Assembly: GCA_947627885.1 (NCBI GenBank) | Contig: CANQXP010000015.1 | Span: 1-38,745 of the forward strand | Length of the DNA stretch: 38,745 bases | Source of the DNA: an uncultured Rikenella sp. | GTDB lineage: Bacteria; Bacteroidota; Bacteroidia; Bacteroidales; Rikenellaceae | Reading direction: 5' to 3' | In this document: positions 17,601 to 24,933 of the stretch, one piece after another | How the letters are laid out: every line of letters begins with the position of its first letter | Position numbering within the stretch: the first letter of the stretch is position 1 | The notes under the pieces: generated by a model | The model's input: the letters and a program-made list of their open reading frames with translations, nothing else | What the model was told of the DNA's origin: nothing | Databases searched by the model: none | Made by a program: the position numbers and the translations under genes

Positions 17601-18922
17601 TAATACGACGGGAAGACGGTCACATCCATCCCCACCAACAGTTCGTAATAGGTCTTGTTGAAAATGCCGTCGTCGCCGTTCAGGTAGCTCGGCACGAAGA
17701 CGGTGTGCACGCGGTTGCCCTTACCCAGCAGGCCGCGGGCGCGGAGGTGGTTGACCACCGGGTCGTTGTCCGGGTCGCCGAGGTAGTGGGTCGTGTTCAG
17801 GGATCCGGCGTAGTCCATGCAGCACTCTTTGTCGCCCGAGAGGATGCCTTGCAGGTCCCGGCGCGGCCCGTGGTTCCAGCACGGCACCATGATATAGGCC
17901 AGGATATCCCGCTGCAAGCCGTCGTTGTTGTTCAGTTCGCCCAGCGAGTCGATGAATTCGTCGATCCCTTTGTTCTTGAACTCGTAGCGTCCCCCGATCG
18001 AGACGATCAGCGGGTCGTTCTGCAACTGGATGCCGAGCGTGGCCTCGGCCACGCGGATCATCAGGTCGCGCGCCTCGCGCTTCTTGTCCTCGGCCTCTTG
18101 CCCCTGCCAGACGAACCCGTCCTCGAATCCGTTGGGGGTCACCACCGACACGTCGGCGTCCAGCAAAGCTTTGCACTCCCGTTTGGTGATCTCGCTGACG
18201 GTCGAGAAGGCGTCCATGCTATGCGCGGCGCTCTTTTCGATGGAGTGCTTGGCGGTCACGCCGAACTGCCGCGCCAGGTCGTCCCCGTTGAAGGAGTCCA
18301 GCCCGCTGTAGAGGGGCAGGCCGTTGCCGGCAATCGACCGCCCGATAACGGTGGCGTGGGTCGTAAAGACCGTAGCGATCGAGGGACGCTCTTTCTGGAG
18401 GTAGAGGCCGCCGCTGGCGGTCATCCACTCGTGGAAATGGGCCGCGGCGTGTTTGCCGGGCTCGTTGTGGTACTTGACGTAGCTTTCGATCACTTTCCCG
18501 GCGGCCCAGCCGAACAGGACGGGTTCGACGTAGTCCCACTGTCCGCTGATGGAGTCCACTTTGTAGTCTTCCCACAGTTTGGCCAGTATCTGGTCTTTCT
18601 GGCCCATGATGGCCGAGAAGTTGACCAGCACGGCGACGGGGGTTCCCTTGACGGTCTTCCAGCGTCCCACGCGGATACGCAGCCCTTCGGCATAGGCTAT
18701 CTGGCGCCACGCTTTGAGCAGGTTGGGGTCCTCTTCGAACTCGGGATTGTCGTTCTCGCGGGTCAGGTCGGGCCCGATAACGATGTAGTGGTCGTCGCCG
18801 AACTGCTCGATGGCGGTCAGCGCTTTGGTCCCTACGACGGTGTGAATGCCGCCGATCTTGTTACATACTTCCCAGCTTACTTCGAAAAGCATGTCGGGTG
18901 TCTGTCGTGTATTTTCGCTCAT
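14642..18922 (-). CDS. Fusion of GT3-type glycogen synthase and alpha-glucan phosphorylase
   Basis: 1426 residues in two enzyme-like parts. Residues about 1-560 resemble eukaryote-type glycogen synthase (GT3): VSWEVCNKIGGIHTVVGTK near the start, SIGGRYEFKNKGIDEF, and FPSYYEPWGYTPLESIAFSV. From about residue 590 to the end it is an alpha-glucan phosphorylase of the short GlgP type: AYFSMEYGLHH, NEGHAAF, FARRFATYKRAH, and the PLP-lysine motif EASGTSGEKAVMNG with K1176. One chain may thus both extend and phosphorolyse alpha-1,4-glucan; which activities are real is unproven. The single open frame has no break at the junction. A box with both -33 and -7 elements lies at 18998-19027. Confidence 0.93.
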   Translation of the reverse strand: MSENTRQTPDMLFEVSWEVCNKIGGIHTVVGTKALTAIEQFGDDHYIVIGPDLTRENDNPEFEEDPNLLKAWRQIAYAEGLRIRVGRWKTVKGTPVAVLVNFSAIMGQKDQILAKLWEDYKVDSISGQWDYVEPVLFGWAAGKVIESYVKYHNEPGKHAAAHFHEWMTASGGLYLQKERPSIATVFTTHATVIGRSIAGNGLPLYSGLDSFNGDDLARQFGVTAKHSIEKSAAHSMDAFSTVSEITKRECKALLDADVSVVTPNGFEDGFVWQGQEAEDKKREARDLMIRVAEATLGIQLQNDPLIVSIGGRYEFKNKGIDEFIDSLGELNNNDGLQRDILAYIMVPCWNHGPRRDLQGILSGDKECCMDYAGSLNTTHYLGDPDNDPVVNHLRARGLLGKGNRVHTVFVPSYLNGDDGIFNKTYYELLVGMDVTVFPSYYEPWGYTPLESIAFSVPTVTTDLAGFGLWVQQHSEGGHEGVTVVHRDDTNSPEVVAAIAQTLTEYANMGDDDMRKRRESAREISKTALWSNLFTYYLDLYQVALQAALRRSARTYTDGGATHEQLNYMRQQLLLESKPNWTRMMVESSVPERLHPLEALTKNLWWSWYDPARQLFESIDPELWNKVDRNPIDLIDQLNLKKLRELTENEEFLGRMDAVYAEFQKYMAAKPKDARPKIAYFSMEYGLHHTLKIYSGGLGILAGDYLKESSDKNVPMTAVGLLYRYGYFTQRLSAAGDQEASYEPQDFFKLPISPVRDAQGNWKTVTVNFPGRKVIARIWRCDVGRTELYLMDTDHDLNQPEDRSVTHHLYGGDWENRLKQEFLLGIGGIRLLNTLGIESDIYHCNEGHAAFIGLERVHNLIAKYDLSFSEAMECVRSSSLFTTHTPVPAGHDAFPEDMIRQYMSHYPDRLKITWEQFINLGKTNPNDLGEKFSMSVLASNMSQEVNGVSWLHGEVSKEILKNIWPGYLPCELHIGYVTNGVHFPTWAATRLKEMYYNAFGESFRNGDYSKENWEKVYNIDDKVLWDARLYLKERLMKKIRTRVADPVQFRFDSPRQIVQIQESLKNDVLTIGFARRFATYKRAHLLFTNMERLERIVNNPERPVQFVFAGKAHPADKAGQDLIKKIVEVSKMPQFLGKVIFLQNYDMELARRMVQGVDVWMNTPTRPLEASGTSGEKAVMNGVLHFSVLDGWWVEGYKEGAGWMLPMESTFDDPRYQDEMDAEMIYATIEEQIAPLYYDRDENNLPTRWVAAVKKCIAEVASQFTTNRMMQDYEDRFYSKLFARHEKMVADDFAQAREIAAWKRRVSRSWDKVQVLNFQQYDVGHTAIKLGEHYNLEVNVDIDGLMPEDIGVEVLVAEQITDDGRNNGKINLKSTHQFELVEVEGSVATFRLKSTPENAGSYDVAIRVYAKNPKLPHRMDFALVKWV

Positions 18923-18997
18923 ATGGAATTGAGTTGTTTCCGTTTTTTCGTTTTGTCCGTTCCCATTTTCCGATTATTTTCGGAAAGCGCAGATTTT

Positions 18998-19027
18998 CAA
19001 AGATAACATTTTTATATCTATTGCAAA
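18998..19027 (-). promoter_or_regulatory. Full Bacteroidetes promoter for the glycogen synthase/phosphorylase gene
   Basis: On the minus strand the -33 TTTG (19024-19027) and the -7 TATCTTTG (18998-19005) are separated by 18 bp, close to the consensus 19. This is the best two-part promoter in the window. It leaves a leader of about 70 nt. Confidence 0.65.
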
Positions 19028-19067
19028 ACGGGCTCTTTTTTCGACGCCCGTCCCGACTTTTTCCCCG

Positions 19068-19457
19068 TTACCGCACGATGTCCGGATAGTAACGCACTTC
19101 GGGCCCTGCCGTTCCGCTGCCCAGAACCACCGCAACCAAGTCCACGGCGATCTCGCCGCCAAGCCCCTGTGCGCCCATATACCGTTCGGCAGCCTGCAAC
19201 ATCCGCTGCGCTTTCCCGGCCGTCACCGCGGCCTCAGGGGAAAAGTCCCCTTGCCGGAATGCCGAGCATGTGCGGGTCTTGACTTCGACGAAGTGATAGA
19301 CTCCGTCGGGCGAACGGGCGATGATGTCGATGTCTGTTCCGGATCCCCCGGTTCCGCCGTCCCGCCACCTGCGCCCTACGACTTGCCACCCGCAGGCGGC
19401 CAGATAGTCCGCCGCCAACTCCTCGCCCCGCAAGCCGGTTTCGATATGTTCCGCCAT
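19068..19457 (-). CDS. yraN: YraN (UPF0102) family protein, predicted endonuclease fold
   Basis: 129 residues, usual length. The family motifs are GLRGEELAADYL at the start, DIDIIARSPDG, and FVEVKTR, which together form a PD-(D/E)xK-like nuclease site (acidic residues plus the E and K of EVK). The function is not established; the fold resembles Holliday-junction resolvases. Repeat R4 lies upstream. Confidence 0.9.
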   Translation of the reverse strand: MAEHIETGLRGEELAADYLAACGWQVVGRRWRDGGTGGSGTDIDIIARSPDGVYHFVEVKTRTCSAFRQGDFSPEAAVTAGKAQRMLQAAERYMGAQGLGGEIAVDLVAVVLGSGTAGPEVRYYPDIVR

Positions 19458-19460
19458 TTT

Positions 19461-19736
19461 ATCGTAGGTTTATTTTGCACTGTACCGTCTGGTACTGTTC
19501 TTTTTGTGAACAAAAAGAACCAAAAAAACTTTGTGAAGCTACGCTCAACCTCAGTCTGCCGAAGTCCTTCTATTTTGGCGAACGGAGTGGGGCTGGCCCG
19601 AAGGGCTTGACGCCCCACCCGTTGCGCCAAAAGTGAGGCTGTGATAGATTTAGAATGCGCCAGCATTCTCGAAAGTCTTTTGCGGAGCTTTTCTTCAGAA
19701 AAGCGACAGTGCGGTGCGGGTACAGAACAATAAAAC
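19461..19736. repeat. Palindromic intergenic repeat, copy R4
   Basis: About 276 bp filling the gap between pepE and yraN. The left terminal hairpin is GTTCTTTTTGT/ACAAAAAGAAC. The central hairpin (about 19573-19632) pairs TTTTGGCG with CGCCAAAA and carries GTGGGG/CCCCAC near its tip. The left flank has the CTCAGTCTGCCGAAGTCC module; the right flank has CACAGCC-type sequence (here GAGGCTGTGATAGATTTA) followed by GAATGC/GCATTC. This is the reverse order of modules seen in R1. The ends are weaker than in R5-R8 (CGTAGGTTTATT on the left, AACAATAAAAC on the right). Confidence 0.8.
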
Positions 19737-20462
19737 TTACAATAAAAACGACAGGTCGTCGGCCGCTGTGAGTTCGCGCGGGGGCTGCCCGTAGCGGAAC
19801 AGCCGCAGCTGCCGCCGGCCGACCAGCGACATCTTACCCCCCTCAACCAGTAGCATGCACCCCTCACGCAAGCCCGCCACATTCATCCCCTTGTTGGCTG
19901 CGATATACTCCTCGATCCGCATCTCCCGCGTCTCGCCCGCGTGACCGTCCGGATGGGCGTCCAGGTAGTGCGGGTTGATCTGGAACGGAACGAGGTTCAG
20001 CGCCTTGAAAGACAGCGGCTCCACGATCGGCATATCGTTGGTCGTGCAGATCGTCGGGCAGCTCATGTTCGAGCCCGCGCTCCAGCCGATATACGGCACC
20101 CCGCGGTCGATCACCGCCTCGCGGATCGGCTCGTAGAGCCCCTGATCCTGCATCGTCTTGGCCAGGTGGAACGTATTGCCCCCGCCGACCACGATCGCCT
20201 GCGCCTTACGCACCGCCTCGGCCGGGTTATCGTAACGATGCACCGAATCGACCTTCACCCCGAACTCCGCGAACCGCGCCGCCACCTTGGCCTGATAGTC
20301 GTCATAACTGAATGTCACCGCCGCATACGGCACAAACAGCACCGTATCCACACGGTCGCCCGCGGGGGAAGAGGCCGCCAGAAAATCGGCGATATTCCGT
20401 TTCGGGTATTCCAGATAGGCTTCGCCCGCATTGGTCGAATTGCTGATAAGGAGAAGTCGCAT
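19737..20462 (-). CDS. pepE: Dipeptidase E (alpha-aspartyl dipeptidase)
   Basis: A serine peptidase of family S51 that cleaves N-terminal Asp-X dipeptides in the cytoplasm. 241 residues, close to the E. coli enzyme. The nucleophile motif is GWSAGSN with S128, and FQINPHYLDAH supplies the histidine region. VGGGNTFHL is also typical. Starts 2 bp after lgt ends, so it is the second gene of an lgt-pepE pair. Confidence 0.93.
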   Translation of the reverse strand: MRLLLISNSTNAGEAYLEYPKRNIADFLAASSPAGDRVDTVLFVPYAAVTFSYDDYQAKVAARFAEFGVKVDSVHRYDNPAEAVRKAQAIVVGGGNTFHLAKTMQDQGLYEPIREAVIDRGVPYIGWSAGSNMSCPTICTTNDMPIVEPLSFKALNLVPFQINPHYLDAHPDGHAGETREMRIEEYIAANKGMNVAGLREGCMLLVEGGKMSLVGRRQLRLFRYGQPPRELTAADDLSFLL

Positions 20463-20464
20463 AG

Positions 20465-21379
20465 TTATTTACGTTTTTTATGGGTATTCTTCGGGGCGTT
20501 TTTCGCCAGCGGCATATTCTCATACGGCTGGGCCGGACGCCGCAGGGCCCACAGCAGGATCGCCCCGCCCGCAATAATGAACGGAATGCTGAGTATCTGC
20601 CCCATGTTCAGGGCCATCGCCTGCTCCCACGCCTCCTGCGGCAGCTTGATCGACTCGATCAGGAACCGCACGGCGAACAGCAGGATCAGAAACAGGCCGA
20701 AGATCACCCCCCGCTTCTGCGAGGCCAGCTTCGTGCGCCAGTAGAGGTGGGCCAGCAGGAAAAAGATCGCCAGGTAGGCCAACGCCTCGTAAATCTGGGT
20801 CGGATGGCAAGCCAGCCCGTCCGGGGGATAGACGCCCGGCCCGTACAACGCCTGCCACTCGTAAGACCTGACGAACAAAAAGCCCCACGGCAGCGAAGTG
20901 GGATCCCCGATGATCTCGGAGTTCATCAGGTTCCCCAGCCGCACCAGCGCTCCGCTCAACGGCACCATCACCGCCACGCGGTCGAGTATCCAGATATAGG
21001 GGAATTTCCACTTCCGCGCAAAGAGCCACAGCCCCACCAGCAGCCCGATGGCCGCCCCGTGGCTGGCCAGCCCCCCGCCGCGGATGTCGAGAATCTTGAT
21101 CCATGGGAAATCCGACATGAACGGATGCAGGAAATACTCCTGCGGCTCATAAAAGATACAATGACCCAGCCGCGCCCCGATAATGGTGGCCAGAACGCCG
21201 TACAGGAAGCCGGAATCCACCAGCCGGGGATCGAGCCCTTCGCGTTTGACCATCCGGGCGAATATCCACAGGGCGGCCAGCAAAGCTACGGCCCACAATA
21301 CACCGTACCAGGCTATTTCGAGCGAACCGATGGAAAAGGCGACGGGATTGGCGTCCCAGACAATGGAAAGCGGAGTCAT
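20465..21379 (-). CDS. lgt: Prolipoprotein diacylglyceryl transferase
   Basis: Transfers diacylglycerol to the lipobox cysteine of prelipoproteins at the inner membrane. 304 residues with about seven helices. The Lgt signature is seen as GALVRLGNLMNSEIIG, preceded by HGAAIGLLVG (the conserved HGG/HGA region), and followed by HPTQIYEA. The last ten residues are very basic. Several lipoproteins in this window carry lipoboxes that it would modify. A -7 box lies 40 bp upstream of the ATG. Confidence 0.94.
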   Translation of the reverse strand: MTPLSIVWDANPVAFSIGSLEIAWYGVLWAVALLAALWIFARMVKREGLDPRLVDSGFLYGVLATIIGARLGHCIFYEPQEYFLHPFMSDFPWIKILDIRGGGLASHGAAIGLLVGLWLFARKWKFPYIWILDRVAVMVPLSGALVRLGNLMNSEIIGDPTSLPWGFLFVRSYEWQALYGPGVYPPDGLACHPTQIYEALAYLAIFFLLAHLYWRTKLASQKRGVIFGLFLILLFAVRFLIESIKLPQEAWEQAMALNMGQILSIPFIIAGGAILLWALRRPAQPYENMPLAKNAPKNTHKKRK

Positions 21380-21419
21380 AGACGAGGGATTATCCGATAA
21401 ATATTAACGATTTACGGGG

Positions 21420-21427
21420 CAAAAGTA
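21420..21427 (-). promoter_or_regulatory. -7 box for lgt-pepE
   Basis: The minus strand reads TACTTTTG (TAnnTTTG), 40 bp upstream of the lgt ATG. The promoterless cassette A begins about 100 bp further on, on the other strand. Confidence 0.55.
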
Positions 21428-21524
21428 CACATTTTTACCGGATTGGAGGCACGCGCAGGGGGTTTTAATGGCAGGAACGCCCTGCCGACCGGGAAGTTAT
21501 CGCTCAATGCACCGCGATCCGCAA

Positions 21525-21995
21525 CCTCTCCGGCTTCTATTTCTCGGCCTCTAACGGGGACTGGACTTCGCCGCAGAACGCCTCTTTATGGCAAGACGGG
21601 ATAAAGACCCTCTTCGACCCCTGCCCGGTAGGGTGGCGGGTGCCGCCGAGCGGCACGGAGGAACGAAGCCTGTGGGCCGCTTTCACAGTCGAAAATAGCA
21701 TTTGGAACGGGGACAATACACTCTTGGCGACAAACGGACGGATCTACGGACCGGAAAACGTGAACGGCGGCACGGCATGGTATCCTGCGGGTGGAGCCCG
21801 GCAGGAGGTGACTACCCAACTGACATGGGGCGGCGAACTGGGCTTCATTTGGTCTGCCACCGCCACGGAAAAAGCCGCTTATGACCTGTATTCGAGCCGC
21901 CTTGCCATCACGTATGCGAACGCGGGAGCCGCCCGTGCCGCAGGTCTTCCCGTCCGCTGCGTACGGGAGTGACGGGGATACGGAAGGGGGAGACG
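21525..21995 (+). pseudogene. Promoterless 3'-end cassette A of a FISUMP-type surface protein
   Basis: A 471-bp stretch whose frame ends at the TGA 21970-21972 and encodes the C-terminal domain of a Bacteroidales secreted/fimbrillin-like protein: LSGFYFS, then WTSPQNASLWQDGIKTLFDP, CPVGWRVPPSG, WSATATEKAAYDLY and final PVRCVRE. There is no signal peptide, promoter or in-frame ATG at the 5' side; in frame, the nearest upstream stop is TAA at 21466-21468. The borders match cassette B at 24465-24932 (CCTCTCCGGCTTC at the 5' side; the last 23 bases after the stop are identical), while the middle differs strongly. This is either a dead 3' remnant or a silent donor cassette. Confidence 0.75.
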
Positions 21996-22030
21996 CAAAG
22001 CAGTCGGCCGCTGAATAAGTACGGCCACGA

Positions 22031-22064
22031 AAAAAGCCTTTCCGGATCACCGGAAAGGCTTTTT
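22031..22064. terminator. Strong bidirectional terminator between cassette A and the thioredoxin gene
   Basis: A perfect 15-bp stem, AAAAAGCCTTTCCGG/CCGGAAAGGCTTTTT with loop ATCA, giving U-tracts on both strands. It terminates the minus-strand thioredoxin gene and would terminate anything reading through cassette A. Confidence 0.85.
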
Positions 22065-22087
22065 GCATGTCATTGCCGCAGAGCGTG

Positions 22088-22522
22088 TTACTTTGTCCCG
22101 ATCTCGGCCATCTTATCTTTGAGGCGCTGCACGAAATCCTCCGGCGTGCGGCTCGAACCCACCAAACGTCCCAGCTCTTCGCCCTGGCTGTTCAGGATCA
22201 GCATCGTCGGGTAACCCTTCACGGCGTATTTCTTGGCCAGCTCGATCCCTTCGCCCTTCTCGGCGTCGAACTTCGTGTTCACGAACGTAGCGTTCATGTA
22301 TTCCCCTACGGCCTTGGCCGGGAAGATATTGCTCGACAGGAATTTGCACGGGCCGCACCATGTGGTGTAGATATCCACGAAGATCGGCTTGTTCGCTTTT
22401 TCGGCCGCTTTCTGCACCTCGGCGAAAGGCTTGTCTGTGATAAAGGTGGCGCCGCCGGTCTGGGCCATCGCCCCGCCAGTGAACATCAGGGCGGCAACGG
22501 CCGCCATCAACAATTTTTTCAT
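22088..22522 (-). CDS. Periplasmic thioredoxin-family protein
   Basis: 144 residues with a cleavable signal peptide (MKKLLMAAVAALMFTGGAMA, cut after about A20). The thioredoxin fold has the active site WCGPCK with C56 and C59, and the cis-proline motif KGYPTMLIL. It probably reduces or oxidises disulfides in envelope proteins; the partner is unknown. The family resembles DUF255/thioredoxin_7 proteins of Bacteroidetes. Lies between the two FISUMP cassettes together with the ClC gene. No clear -7 box is visible in the 71 bp upstream. Confidence 0.9.
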   Translation of the reverse strand: MKKLLMAAVAALMFTGGAMAQTGGATFITDKPFAEVQKAAEKANKPIFVDIYTTWCGPCKFLSSNIFPAKAVGEYMNATFVNTKFDAEKGEGIELAKKYAVKGYPTMLILNSQGEELGRLVGSSRTPEDFVQRLKDKMAEIGTK

Positions 22523-22593
22523 GACTGTTAGGTTTTTAGTTGGTATAATCCTTTCGGGTCCCGGACAAATTTGGTGCCGAGCGGTAAAAAGCG

Positions 22594-24366
22594 CTATTCG
22601 TCGCTCATGTGGGTCAGCTGCTCGCGGTAGGCCGTCAGCAGTTTCGACTTCGAGATAAAGCCCAGGTAGTGTCCCGCCTCGTCCGCTACCGGCAGGTTCC
22701 AGGCCCGCGTCTGCTCGAACTTCTCCATCACGCTGCGGATCGGCTCGTCCGGGTGGATGCGTTCCGGCGCCTTCGACATATACTGCGTCAGCGGCGTGCC
22801 GTACTTGTCCCGGTCGAACATGTCCGCCCGGATATCGTCCATCGTGATGATCCCCATCAGCTCGCCCCGGTTATTAACAACGGGAAAAATGTTCCGTTTG
22901 GTGTGTTCCACCGCCCGGATCACATGCCGAAGTTTTCCGCCGAGCGGCACCGTCTCGAAATCGTACTCGATCAGCGGCCGCGTGCTGAGGAACTGCATCG
23001 CGTTGACATCCTTGTTGTGCGTCAGCAGTTCACCCCGGACTGCCAGCCGCTTCGTGTAGATCGAATAGGGCTCGAAATAGTAGCTTACGGCGAAAGATAC
23101 CGCCGAGGCCAGCATCAGCGGCAGGAACAGCACGAATCCCCCCGTCAGCTCCGCCACCAGGAACATCGACGTGATGGGGGCCTTCATCACCCCCCCCATC
23201 ACCGTGGCCATGCCCACCAGCGTGAAGCTGGCCACCGGCAGCTGCGTGCCGAAAAAGTGGTTGCATACGATGGCGAACAGGTAGCCCTGTATCGCCCCCA
23301 CGAACAGCGACGGGGCGAACGTCCCCCCCACGCCGCCCGACGCGTTGGTCAGCGTCATGGCGATCACCTTGAAGACCAGTATCCCCGCCACGTAGAGCAG
23401 GATCATCCAGAAAGCGTCCCGCCATCCGTAGAACAGCGACTGGTCGAAGATCGTCGCCTGATGGCCCGTCATCAGCTGCGTGATCGTCTCGTAGCCTTCG
23501 CCGTAGAGCGGCGGGAAGACGAAGATCAGCGCCCCCAGGATCAGGCCGCCGACCAGCACCCGGTAACGCTTCTTTTTGATGCCCTTGATCCGCCCCTCCA
23601 GCTTCATCGAGGTGTTGGCGAAGAAGTAGGAGACGCACCCTCCCACGATCCCCAGGATGGCGTAGAACGGGATCTCTTTCAGCGTGAAGGTCGGACTCAC
23701 CCCGGCGAAGAAAGGCTGCATATCCACCAGCAGGTAGGTGGTGGTGGCCGCCGTCACCGAGGCCAGCAGCAGCGGCACGACGCTGGTGAAGGTCAATTCC
23801 AGCATCAGCACCTCGATCACGAAGACGAAGCCCGCGATAGGGGCCTTGTAGACCGCCGCGATGGCCGCTCCGGCCCCGCAGCCGAGAAGCAGGGTGATAT
23901 ATTTGTAATTGAGGCGCAGGAACTGCCCCACGGTGGAGCCGATGGCGGCCCCGGTCAGCACGATCGGTGCCTCGGCCCCCACCGATCCCCCGAAACCGAT
24001 GGTGGCGGAGCTGGCCAGCAGCGAGGTGTAGCAGTTGTGCGGCTTGATGCGGGACTCTTTGCGCGATATGGCGTAGAATATGCGGGTCACCCCGTGCGAA
24101 ATGTCGTCCTTGACCCAGTATTTGACGAAGAGCACCGTCACGGCGATGCCGACCATGGGGTAGAGGAAGTAGAGGTAGTTGGCGGCTTCGATGTCGGCCC
24201 ACGAGGTAAGACCCTGTTTGATAAGGTGGATGCAGCCGCGCAGCAGGTGCCCGGCGATCCCGGCGGCGATGCCGACCACCACGGCCAGGATCATGATGAG
24301 CTGCCGTTCCGAGAGGCGTTTGGTGAACCTCGTGAACCAGCGGTAAAATGTCTCTGTCGATTTCAA
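22594..24366 (-). CDS. clcA: ClC family chloride channel/antiporter with CBS domain pair
   Basis: 590 residues. The membrane part (about 25-440) carries GSVGAEAPIVLTG with the conserved gating-type glutamate, and GVGGTFAPSLFVG (the GxFAP motif). Two CBS domains follow (about 450-590, ending near SKSKLLTAYREQLTHMSDE), typically an adenine-nucleotide sensor. Transports chloride or similar anions, perhaps with proton exchange. The frame is open upstream to 24564, but that part is antisense to cassette B. The homologous N-terminus has no ATG before residue 27, so I choose the TTG at 24364-24366 (MKSTETFYRWF). A near-consensus -7 box about 47 bp upstream agrees. Confidence 0.9.
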   Translation of the reverse strand: MKSTETFYRWFTRFTKRLSERQLIMILAVVVGIAAGIAGHLLRGCIHLIKQGLTSWADIEAANYLYFLYPMVGIAVTVLFVKYWVKDDISHGVTRIFYAISRKESRIKPHNCYTSLLASSATIGFGGSVGAEAPIVLTGAAIGSTVGQFLRLNYKYITLLLGCGAGAAIAAVYKAPIAGFVFVIEVLMLELTFTSVVPLLLASVTAATTTYLLVDMQPFFAGVSPTFTLKEIPFYAILGIVGGCVSYFFANTSMKLEGRIKGIKKKRYRVLVGGLILGALIFVFPPLYGEGYETITQLMTGHQATIFDQSLFYGWRDAFWMILLYVAGILVFKVIAMTLTNASGGVGGTFAPSLFVGAIQGYLFAIVCNHFFGTQLPVASFTLVGMATVMGGVMKAPITSMFLVAELTGGFVLFLPLMLASAVSFAVSYYFEPYSIYTKRLAVRGELLTHNKDVNAMQFLSTRPLIEYDFETVPLGGKLRHVIRAVEHTKRNIFPVVNNRGELMGIITMDDIRADMFDRDKYGTPLTQYMSKAPERIHPDEPIRSVMEKFEQTRAWNLPVADEAGHYLGFISKSKLLTAYREQLTHMSDE

Positions 24367-24412
24367 CGTTCGGGATGGTTTTCCTGACGGCCCGGCGGGT
24401 CGGTTCCGGGGG

Positions 24413-24420
24413 CTAAGGTA
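24413..24420 (-). promoter_or_regulatory. Near-consensus -7 box for the ClC gene
   Basis: The minus strand reads TACCTTAG, one base off TAnnTTTG, 46 bp upstream of the proposed TTG start. It falls in the gap between cassette B and the gene. Confidence 0.35.
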
Positions 24421-24464
24421 ATGATTTTTTGAGCCCGGTTCCAAATTCCGCGGTTCCGCTTTTT

Positions 24465-24932
24465 CGTCTCCCCCTTCCGTATCCCCGTCACTCCCGTACG
24501 CAGCGAACGGAATTGCCGCGGGAGCGACGGATGGAGTTCGACGGGTCGACGGCTGTGTTGGCACTGTAGAACCTAAATGCGTAGGTGCCGGACGGGGTGG
24601 AGGTCCAAAAGTGGGCGTCTGCTTTTGTCCAGCTGATTATTCCGCTGCTTTCGCTGGCCCGCACGCCGGGACACGGTATCCATGCGGCGGAAGGGCCGAG
24701 AACGACGCTCTGATCGAAATAGCGTCCCGATTTATCCAGATCGTTGATCCAGGGGCCGTTGTCGGCCGTAAAAGCGTTCCATGGGCTGAGACTTCCCGCG
24801 CCGCTCGCCGGCACCCGCCAACCGGCCGGGCAGGGGTCGAAGAGGGTCTTCACCCCGTCCCGCCATAAAGAGGCGTTTTGCGGCGAGGTCCAGTCTTTCG
24901 GATCGACGGTCGAGAAATAGAAGCCGGAGAGG
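24465..24932 (-). pseudogene. Promoterless 3'-end cassette B of a FISUMP-type surface protein
   Basis: A 468-bp copy of the cassette, in the opposite orientation to cassette A. The frame encodes LSGFYFSTVDPKDWTSPQN, then ASLWRDGVKTLFDPCP, AGWRVPASG, HFWTSTPSGTYAFRFYSAN and final NSVRCVRE, with the stop at 24488-24490. Its first base lies one base past the TGA of the histidine kinase gene, so it has no start or promoter of its own; a frame antisense or read-through from the kinase is not in phase. The 5' roughly 120 bp and the 3' 40 bp are nearly identical to cassette A, while the 300 bp between differ. It is the better preserved FISUMP domain of the two. Confidence 0.75.
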
Positions 24933-24933
24933 G

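Noticed and set aside
24367-24564. Longer ClC protein with an extra N-terminal segment
   Set aside because: The extra sequence (MPTQPSTRRTPS and on) is antisense to cassette B and the AT-rich gap, and has no resemblance to the family N-terminus.
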